From a marine gamma proteobacterium HTCC2089 (lineage in GTDB: Bacteria > Pseudomonadota > Gammaproteobacteria > Pseudomonadales > Azotimanducaceae), in assembly GCA_905182905.1 (NCBI GenBank), contig CAJJDH010000049.1:1-64000 (forward strand): a DNA stretch of 64,000 bases, written 5' to 3'. The number at the start of each line of letters is the position of its first letter. Within the stretch, counting starts at the first letter, position 1. This document shows positions 58,768 through 64,000 of this stretch, piece after piece. The translations under genes were made by a program, and so were the position numbers. The notes under the pieces were generated by a model. That model searched no databases. It was given only the letters and a program-made list of their open reading frames with translations, and was not told where the DNA came from.

Positions 58768-58768
58768 G

Positions 58769-58799
58769 TCAGATAAGTAGGAAACCTGAGTTTTTTTTT
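58769..58799 (+). terminator. Possible weak terminator after eno
   Basis: Nine consecutive T (58791-58799) follow the eno stop closely. A short TCAG...CTGA pairing (58769-58772 with 58786-58789) precedes it, with a 13-base loop. The stem is weak, so termination would be partial. ftsB starts 59 bases after the tract. Confidence 0.3.
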
Positions 58800-58858
58800 C
58801 TGTAGGCTTGGTCTACATAAACGGTAATGAATGATCTCTTAAAGCTGGCGGTACGAAA

Positions 58859-59146
58859 ATGAAGATATTAATCTCAATTTTGGCTATCACACTTTGTGCT
58901 TTGCAGTACCAGATACTCTTTGGTCAAAGCGGTTATTTTGCGAAAAAGGTTTTGGCCCAGCAATTACAAGAACAGCAGCAGCGATTTGAACAATTACAAC
59001 AAAGAAATCTTAAGATGACAGCTGAAGTACTTGCGCTAAGAGCTAACCCGGCCGCTTTTGAGGCTAGGGCTAGGAGCGAGCTAGGTTTAGTCAAAGATGG
59101 GGAGATATTCTACCTAGTCCCCGATGCTGCTGATCGAGGTGAATAA
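58859..59146 (+). CDS. ftsB: Cell division protein FtsB
   Basis: Small bitopic divisome protein that works with FtsL and FtsQ. The 95-residue product has one N-terminal membrane helix (about 3-22), then a Gln-rich coiled coil (about 30-60). The conserved AFEARARSELGLVKDGEIFYL ending of the family is at about 67-87. It starts 91 bases after eno. In Pseudomonas ispD follows; here truD begins inside the ftsB end (23-base overlap), leaving no room for ispD or ispF. Confidence 0.93.
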   Translation: MKILISILAITLCALQYQILFGQSGYFAKKVLAQQLQEQQQRFEQLQQRNLKMTAEVLALRANPAAFEARARSELGLVKDGEIFYLVPDAADRGE

Positions 59147-60104
59147 CCTTAGCCAGCCATTGGCGAGTTCTCAATGCGCCAGTATTAAGACTTATCCAGA
59201 AGATTGGCGGGTCACTGAAATTACTGACCAGTCTTGGAGTAGCGAAGGCGAGCACGCATACATTTATGTTGAAAAGCGCGGCATGAATACAGCCGCTGTC
59301 GCAGCTTGGCTGGCACGTTGCTACCAAGTAAAAGAGATGAACGTTGGGTTTTCCGGTATGAAGGATAAGTTTGCGGTCACTCAACAGTGGTTCAGTGTTC
59401 ATTCCCCACTAGATTTAAAATCGACAGATTTGGCTTTAGTAGACTCAAGCGGGTCGGAGTCAGCATATGCAAAGGCGCTGCAAATCACTCGGCATAATAA
59501 AAAGTTGCGTCGCGGAGAGCACACCTTAAACCACTTTAAGATAACGCTTCGAGATTTAGCTTTTAGCCAAGAGTTGAGTGAAGATTCTTTATCTGCCCTT
59601 GGGACCGCGTTTCCTAACTATTTTGGTCCCCAACGATTCGGCCTCAACAATATTGAATTAGCGTTGTCGTGGTTGAAGAACCGCCGTAATAGAAAAATCT
59701 CTCGCAAAGCGCGTGGCTGGCATTTTTCTGTGCTGCGTAGTTTATTATTCAATAAGATTGCAGGTGCACGTGTAGCAGCTGGCAACGTGCACGAATTTAT
59801 AGCGGGTGATGCAGAAGAATTTTCTGTTCCCTCTGGCTCTCTATGGGGGCGAGGGCGCTCAGTGCTTAGCGCTGATGCTTTGGCTATAGAAACTCACGCA
59901 TTGGCCGAAGATGCTTGGGTGTGCGAGGCATTAGAGTTTGCAGGCGTAGATAGGGCAATGCGCCCCCTAAGCGTGTTACCTCAGAACTTTAGCTGCGCCA
60001 TGTTAGAGGATGCAGTAGTGGAGTTTGAATTTGCTTTACCACCAGGCGCCTATGCCACAGTTTTGTTGGCCCAGCATTTCGATATAAAGGATAAGAGCAT
60101 TTGA
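59124..60104 (+). CDS. truD: tRNA pseudouridine(13) synthase
   Basis: Makes pseudouridine at position 13 of tRNA-Glu. The 326-residue protein (E. coli 349) has the PEDWRVTEI start, catalytic Asp in [14 protein letters not shown] near residue 75, and the NYFGPQRFG segment near 168-176. The final RNA-binding insertion domain is shorter than in E. coli. The ATG at 59124 lies within ftsB. Its stop overlaps the pcm start by four bases, so surE, usually between truD and pcm, is absent. Confidence 0.94.
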   Translation: MLLIEVNNLSQPLASSQCASIKTYPEDWRVTEITDQSWSSEGEHAYIYVEKRGMNTAAVAAWLARCYQVKEMNVGFSGMKDKFAVTQQWFSVHSPLDLKSTDLALVDSSGSESAYAKALQITRHNKKLRRGEHTLNHFKITLRDLAFSQELSEDSLSALGTAFPNYFGPQRFGLNNIELALSWLKNRRNRKISRKARGWHFSVLRSLLFNKIAGARVAAGNVHEFIAGDAEEFSVPSGSLWGRGRSVLSADALAIETHALAEDAWVCEALEFAGVDRAMRPLSVLPQNFSCAMLEDAVVEFEFALPPGAYATVLLAQHFDIKDKSI

Positions 60105-60769
60105 GTGACTTCGATTTGCAGGGCATTGGCATGACCTCTCAGCGTACGCGTGACCGTTTGGTGGGGCGTTTGCGAGAGCAGGGTATTGTTGATGAAAAAG
60201 TTCTTGGGCAAATTTCTACCTTGCCGCGACATATCTTTATTGATGAGGCCTTAGCGCATCGTGCCTACGAAGATACGGCGCTCCCCATAGGTAACAATCA
60301 AACTATCTCACAACCTTTTATTGTCGCCCTGATGACTCAGTTGTTGACTGAAGTGCCGCGCAAAAAAGTTTTAGAAGTAGGTACCGGCTCAGGGTATCAA
60401 ACTGCACTGTTGGCAAGGTTGTGTGAGCGCGTTTACAGTATCGAGAGAATTCAAGCACTTATGCCGCGAGCCCGAGAGCGATTGTCAGCTCTGTCCTTGA
60501 GAAATATTCAAATGCGTCATGGTGATGGCTATGCTGGCTGGGCTGAGAGTGGGCCGTTTGATGGTATTTTGGTAACCGCGGCGCCACCTGCTATGCCAGA
60601 ACAGTTGCTCGAGCAGCTTGCTGAGGGAGGGCGTCTAATAGTGCCTGTTGGCGATGGTAACGAGCAAGATTTGCGGGTTATTGATCGTACCGGCGATGGT
60701 TTTACTGAAAGTGTGCATGACCGAGTCAAATTTGTGCCGTTAGTAGGCGGCGTTACGCATCATCGATAG
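60101..60769 (+). CDS. pcm: Protein-L-isoaspartate O-methyltransferase
   Basis: Repairs isoaspartyl residues in ageing proteins using S-adenosylmethionine. The 222-residue protein starts at TTG 60101. It has the [19 protein letters not shown] substrate segment near 60-78, the SAM motif [16 protein letters not shown] near 92-107, and the [15 protein letters not shown] segment near 158-172. Length is typical (E. coli 208). In E. coli it is partnered with surE and rpoS, both absent at this locus. Confidence 0.96.
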   Translation: MSDFDLQGIGMTSQRTRDRLVGRLREQGIVDEKVLGQISTLPRHIFIDEALAHRAYEDTALPIGNNQTISQPFIVALMTQLLTEVPRKKVLEVGTGSGYQTALLARLCERVYSIERIQALMPRARERLSALSLRNIQMRHGDGYAGWAESGPFDGILVTAAPPAMPEQLLEQLAEGGRLIVPVGDGNEQDLRVIDRTGDGFTESVHDRVKFVPLVGGVTHHR

Positions 60770-60779
60770 GTTCAGCGAT

Positions 60780-61676
60780 ATGGGAAAAAGCGATGTTGAT
60801 GCAGTCGGATTTGTCGGCTTAGCTTTACGCGGTTTGGCAATGGGCATTGCGGAACTTGTTCCTGGCGTGTCAGGTGGCACAATCGCATTTATGACTGGCA
60901 TTTATCTGCAGTTAGTTAGAACTTTAGCTTCTTTTGAGTTTGCGTCCATACAAATGCTTGGGCGCCCCAAACAGTTTTGGTTGCATCATAATCTGGCTTT
61001 TTTGTTTAGTCTTGGTCTGGGTATGGCTATAGGTATTATTGCCTTCGCGCAAGTTATCGGCTATTCCTTAGAACACTTCCCTCCAGTGATCTGGGCCTTT
61101 TTCTTTGGCGTCATTACCACATCTATATTGCATATGGCTCGTCAGCGGTCGAATAGGGCGCTACTGCGCTTCGCACTGCCCGGGTTAGTGTTGGGGCTAG
61201 GTTTTGTCGCATTGCCAGTAGCAGACTTTTCTGGTTCGCTTCCAATGATATTAGTCGCAGGTGCGCTGGCGATTTGTGCGTGGATATTACCGGGTATTTC
61301 TGGCAGCTTTGTTTTGCTGCTTCTGGGCTTATATGACGATATCATTCTCGCTATTACAGACCGTGACTTACAGGTTATTGCTACATTGGCTTGTGGTTGT
61401 GGGCTTGGAATACTTTTCTTTGCCCGCTCATTGGCATGGGTATTGGAACGGTATGCGGATCAGCTGTTGGCTTTTTTAATTGGTTTCATGGCCAGCGCGC
61501 TGATTAAACTATGGCCTTGGCAAGACCCCAATGCAGACAGTATTTTTGCCGCCATAGTCAGCCCAACAACATATACATCAGTTAGCGGTCACATTGCTTA
61601 CACTGAAATTGCGGTCCTTGCAGGATTGTTGGGGGTATTGGCCTTATGGCTAATGACCAAGTATACAAACGACTAG
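60780..61676 (+). CDS. DUF368 family membrane protein, probable undecaprenyl phosphate transporter
   Basis: A 298-residue polytopic membrane protein. The N-terminus, with GLAMGIAELVPGVSGGTIAFMTG near 17-41, is the DUF368 signature. A related internal repeat, WILPGISGSFVLLLLGLYDDI near 163-183, matches the pseudo-symmetric halves of the family. About eight membrane helices are visible. DUF368 proteins have recently been linked to recycling of undecaprenyl phosphate across the inner membrane; that role is known for the family, not shown here. It lies between pcm and nlpD, where Pseudomonas has no gene. nlpD starts 31 bases before its stop. Confidence 0.85.
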   Translation: MGKSDVDAVGFVGLALRGLAMGIAELVPGVSGGTIAFMTGIYLQLVRTLASFEFASIQMLGRPKQFWLHHNLAFLFSLGLGMAIGIIAFAQVIGYSLEHFPPVIWAFFFGVITTSILHMARQRSNRALLRFALPGLVLGLGFVALPVADFSGSLPMILVAGALAICAWILPGISGSFVLLLLGLYDDIILAITDRDLQVIATLACGCGLGILFFARSLAWVLERYADQLLAFLIGFMASALIKLWPWQDPNADSIFAAIVSPTTYTSVSGHIAYTEIAVLAGLLGVLALWLMTKYTND

Positions 61677-62488
61677 CTGCCCTGCTGCTAAGTTTGGCGC
61701 TGCTGGCGAGTTGCACGTCCATTGGCACCCCAGTGGTCACCGAGCGTTCGAGTGGCGCCTCACTAACACCCTCTGGGCAGTATATTGTACGCAAAGGCGA
61801 TACCTTGTATTCCATCGCTTGGCGCTTAGGAGTCGACTATAAGTCTCTAGCCCGAGTAAATGGCATAGATGAACCGTTTACTATTTTTCCGGGGCAAAAG
61901 TTAAGACTGCGCGCTAAGCTTACTACCAAGAAGGCTAAGCCAGTGGTGGCAAAAACTACCACAGTAAAGAAGTCTCCGGCGAGCCTATCAAATACAAAAC
62001 CAGCCAGCACATCTAAGCCGACAGTCGCCTCTAAGCCAAAAGCCCAACCCAAACGAAAATCAGAGCCAGCGCTTCGTAAGCCTGCAGCAACCGTTGCGGC
62101 AAAAAAGCCGGCTGCGCCAAATAGAAAGTTAAGTTCAAAGTGGGCTTGGCCTGTAAAGCAAAAGCCCATAAGTGCTTATGGAAAGGGGAGTAATGGATTA
62201 GATTACGCCATTGTCCGGCGAACAAATGTTATGGCGGCAGGATTGGGAGAAGTGGTTTATGCGGGTAATGGCATTGCTGGATTCGAGCGTCTAGTGATCG
62301 TAAAACACTCAGGCAATTTATTGAGCGCCTACAGTTTTAATGGTCGAGTATTGGTTAATGAACAGCAACGTATTGGGTCAGGGATGCGTTTAGCAGAAAT
62401 ACTGCCAAGGCCCGGTGTGGGACAGAAGCTCCATTTTGAATTGCGCCGCGACGGTAACCCAATCAATCCTGGTTCAGTTATCCGCTGA
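61646..62488 (+). CDS. nlpD: NlpD-like lipoprotein, LysM and LytM (M23-like) domains
   Basis: Outer-membrane lipoprotein that activates cell-separation amidases. The 280-residue protein has a lipoprotein signal peptide with lipobox LLASC (acylated Cys22). A LysM domain follows (about 47-92, YIVRKGDTLYSIAWRLG). Then comes a Lys/Pro/Ala-rich linker (about 95-165) and a LytM domain (about 170-275). The LytM domain lacks the first zinc-ligand histidine (GLDYAI) and reads SAYSFNG where NlpD has SAYAHND, so it is an activator, not an enzyme. In Pseudomonas rpoS follows nlpD; here fdxA is 10 bases away. Confidence 0.92.
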   Translation: MANDQVYKRLAALLLSLALLASCTSIGTPVVTERSSGASLTPSGQYIVRKGDTLYSIAWRLGVDYKSLARVNGIDEPFTIFPGQKLRLRAKLTTKKAKPVVAKTTTVKKSPASLSNTKPASTSKPTVASKPKAQPKRKSEPALRKPAATVAAKKPAAPNRKLSSKWAWPVKQKPISAYGKGSNGLDYAIVRRTNVMAAGLGEVVYAGNGIAGFERLVIVKHSGNLLSAYSFNGRVLVNEQQRIGSGMRLAEILPRPGVGQKLHFELRRDGNPINPGSVIR

Positions 62489-62497
62489 GAAAATGAG

Positions 62498-62520
62498 GTT
62501 AGCGTTCGAGCAACGCTAAC
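62498..62520. terminator. Perfect 9-base-pair hairpin at the nlpD/fdxA convergence
   Basis: GTTAGCGTT and AACGCTAAC pair perfectly around CGAGC. The hairpin includes the fdxA stop codon and begins 9 bases after the nlpD stop. On the minus strand, CTCATTTTCTC follows it, a moderately U-rich tail for fdxA termination; the plus side has no T-tract. Confidence 0.55.
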
Positions 62521-62822
62521 TTGCCGGGCTTATTATTCCATTCTTCTGCGTCTTCTGGTGCTGGTTTCATCTCAACGATGTTGGGCCAAATCTCCGCTAA
62601 CTCGGTATTTAGCTCAAGGAAGTTAAGTTGATCTTCGGGTATTTCATCTTCTGAAAATATGGCATCTACCGGACACTCTGGCTCACATAGAGCACAATCG
62701 ATGCATTCGTCGGGGTGAATGACAAGCATGTTGGGGCCTTCGTAAAAGCAATCTACAGGGCATACTTCTACACAATCGGTGTGCTTGCACTTGATGCAGT
62801 TTTCTCCAACGATGAATGTCAT
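62499..62822 (-). CDS. fdxA: Seven-iron ferredoxin FdxA
   Basis: Small electron carrier with a 3Fe-4S and a 4Fe-4S cluster. The 107-residue protein has nine cysteines at 9, 12, 17, 21, 25, 40, 43, 46 and 50, with the spacing of 7Fe ferredoxins ([19 protein letters not shown], then [12 protein letters not shown]). A C-terminal acidic tail of about 50 residues is typical of the Azotobacter/Pseudomonas type. It lies downstream of mutS on the same strand, as in Pseudomonas, with 189 bases between. Confidence 0.96.
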   Translation of the reverse strand: MTFIVGENCIKCKHTDCVEVCPVDCFYEGPNMLVIHPDECIDCALCEPECPVDAIFSEDEIPEDQLNFLELNTELAEIWPNIVEMKPAPEDAEEWNNKPGKLALLER

Positions 62823-63011
62823 TAAATTGGCCCTGTAATTTCAAAGCGGGGTAGTTTAGCTGATGCAATATAACTGTCTATAGCTGAGTGACGCTGTTTA
62901 CTGCGTTGCGCATTTATAGATCTGTTTTATATGTATATTAACGCAAGACAATGCCGAGCAAACTCTAAACTCATGTCCATCAGTTGCAGTTGTCCTTACC
63001 GGTAGAAAAAT

Positions 63012-64000
63012 CTAGCTGTTGGAAAGTCCATTTTTTAACTCGTAGAGCAGAGTTAAAGCTTGTCGCGGTGTCAGATCATCAATGTCCGCTTCTTTTAGCT
63101 GTTCTAGGGTTGCCATATCCTCATCGGAAACTGTATTGCCCAGATCATCCATCGGGTCTTCTAGGTAACTATCCACTAGCGAGTCTTGATGACTCGTAGG
63201 GCTGAATAAGTCGGATTGATGCGGATTGTTATTTCCTCGCTCCAAGCTTGCCAAGCGTTTTCTAGCAATGCTCAGCACCGAGGCAGGAACACCTGCGAGC
63301 TTCGCCACTTGAATACCATAGCTTTGACTGGCTGGACCTTGCTTCACTTGGTAGAGGAATACTATGTCGCCAGCATGTTCGCGTGCGCTTAAATGCACGT
63401 TACCAACCCCTTGGTATAATCCGGGTAGGCCGGTTAGTTCAAAATAGTGGGTGGCAAAAAGCGTTAAAGATTGGGCTTTGTACGCTAAATGTGCAGCGCA
63501 GGCCCAAGCTAGCGCCAAACCGTCGTAGGTGCTTGTTCCGCGACCAATCTCGTCCAGTAGCACCAAGCTGTTTGCCGTTGCGTTATGCAATATGTGCGCG
63601 GTTTCAGTCATCTCAACCATAAAAGTAGAGCGACCACTGGTTAGGTCATCGGCTGCGCCAATTCGGGTAAAAATGCGATCGATGGGGCCCAGTGTGGCGC
63701 TTTGAGCCGGTATATAACTGCCAACGTAGGCAAGCAGACAAATGATTGCTGTTTGCCGCATATAGGTAGATTTACCGCCCATATTTGGGCCGGTGACAAT
63801 GAGCATTGTACTTTGCTCACCAAGCGCGACATCGTTGGCTATAAATGCATCTTTTGATGCTGCTTTAACTACCGGGTGCCAACCCTGATCAATATTTACG
63901 CCGGTTTGCTGACTAAAACTAGGCCGTGCAAAGTTAAGTGCGTATGCGCGCTCTGCTAGGCATGCTAAAACATCGGCCTGAGCTATAGCCTCTGCCGCTT
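63012..64000 (-). CDS. mutS: DNA mismatch repair protein MutS, C-terminal part (5' end outside window)
   Basis: Recognises mismatches and starts repair. The frame is open from the stop at 63012-63014 to the window edge, about 328 residues of an expected ~850. The ATPase P-loop GPNMGGKST follows the [11 protein letters not shown] segment. The Walker B-like [22 protein letters not shown] signature is present in its usual two parts. The helix-turn-helix dimerisation end, rich in charged residues, is complete. The C-terminus ends [12 protein letters not shown]. fdxA lies downstream. Confidence 0.97.
   Translation of the reverse strand, partial: AAEAIAQADVLACLAERAYALNFARPSFSQQTGVNIDQGWHPVVKAASKDAFIANDVALGEQSTMLIVTGPNMGGKSTYMRQTAIICLLAYVGSYIPAQSATLGPIDRIFTRIGAADDLTSGRSTFMVEMTETAHILHNATANSLVLLDEIGRGTSTYDGLALAWACAAHLAYKAQSLTLFATHYFELTGLPGLYQGVGNVHLSAREHAGDIVFLYQVKQGPASQSYGIQVAKLAGVPASVLSIARKRLASLERGNNNPHQSDLFSPTSHQDSLVDSYLEDPMDDLGNTVSDEDMATLEQLKEADIDDLTPRQALTLLYELKNGLSNS

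Noticed and set aside
61646-62488. Loss of zinc-binding residues in the NlpD LytM domain as a novelty
   Set aside because: NlpD and EnvC activators normally lack these residues; this is expected.

Overview
This window is a gene-dense piece of a gammaproteobacterial chromosome. It carries the lipid A and Kdo genes of a Gram-negative envelope (lpxD, fabZ, lpxA, lpxB, kdsA, bamA, skp). Gene order follows, block by block, the order I remember from Pseudomonas and relatives: prfB-lysS, ygfZ-sdhE-nadB, mucC/D-lepA-lepB-rnc-era-recO, map-rpsB-tsf-pyrH-frr-uppS-cdsA-rseP-bamA-skp-lpxD-fabZ-lpxA-lpxB-rnhB-dnaE-tilS-pyrG-kdsA-eno-ftsB-truD-pcm-nlpD-fdxA-mutS. DapD is the long form seen in Pseudomonas. 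By eye, G+C is near one half. I suspect a marine lineage near Pseudomonadales/Cellvibrionales, but the genus cannot be read from the sequence. I see no rRNA, tRNA, CRISPR array, insertion sequence, phage gene or integrase.

Layout. 1-6.1 kb: translation and repair genes (prfB end, lysS, ung), an acyl-CoA hydratase-family gene, then ygfZ/sdhE/ygfX-like. 6.1-19.7 kb: nadB on the minus strand faces a plus-strand run: rseC, degP, a small membrane ORF, lepA, lepB, rnc, era, recO, rlmD, relA, adk. 19.7-22.4 kb: moeA (minus) is head-to-head with tsaB and rsmJ (plus). 22.5-36.0 kb: a long minus-strand run, in transcription order map, glnD, dapC, dapD, dapE, gspN, gspC, gspD, plsB. 36.2-62.5 kb: a plus-strand run from rpsB to nlpD covering translation factors, phospholipid and undecaprenyl precursors, outer-membrane assembly, lipid A, DNA polymerase III, CTP, Kdo, enolase, division and protein repair. 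62.5-64 kb: fdxA and mutS (truncated by the window end) on the minus strand.

How they work together. Much of the window serves the cell envelope. uppS makes the undecaprenyl carrier, the DUF368 protein probably recycles it, and cdsA and plsB make phospholipid. The lpx genes and kdsA make lipid A and Kdo. bamA, skp and degP assemble and police outer-membrane proteins, dapC/D/E feed peptidoglycan, and gspC/D/N belong to type II secretion. A second theme is translation: prfB, lysS, rpsB, tsf, frr, lepA, era, rsmJ, rlmD, tilS, tsaB, truD and map. relA and glnD link growth to amino acid and nitrogen supply.

I found no obviously new multi-gene system. The most striking signal is a set of genes missing from otherwise intact conserved junctions: dxr (cdsA|rseP), ispD and ispF (ftsB|truD), rpoS (nlpD|fdxA), rpoE-rseA-rseB (nadB|rseC), accA (dnaE|tilS) and surE (truD|pcm). 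Three of these belong to the MEP isoprenoid pathway, and two are the general-stress and envelope-stress sigma factors. Secondary points are an altered GRG motif in RNase HII, an altered G4 motif in Era, a structured rpsB leader, hairpins around the lpxD start, and a small membrane ORF between degP and lepA.
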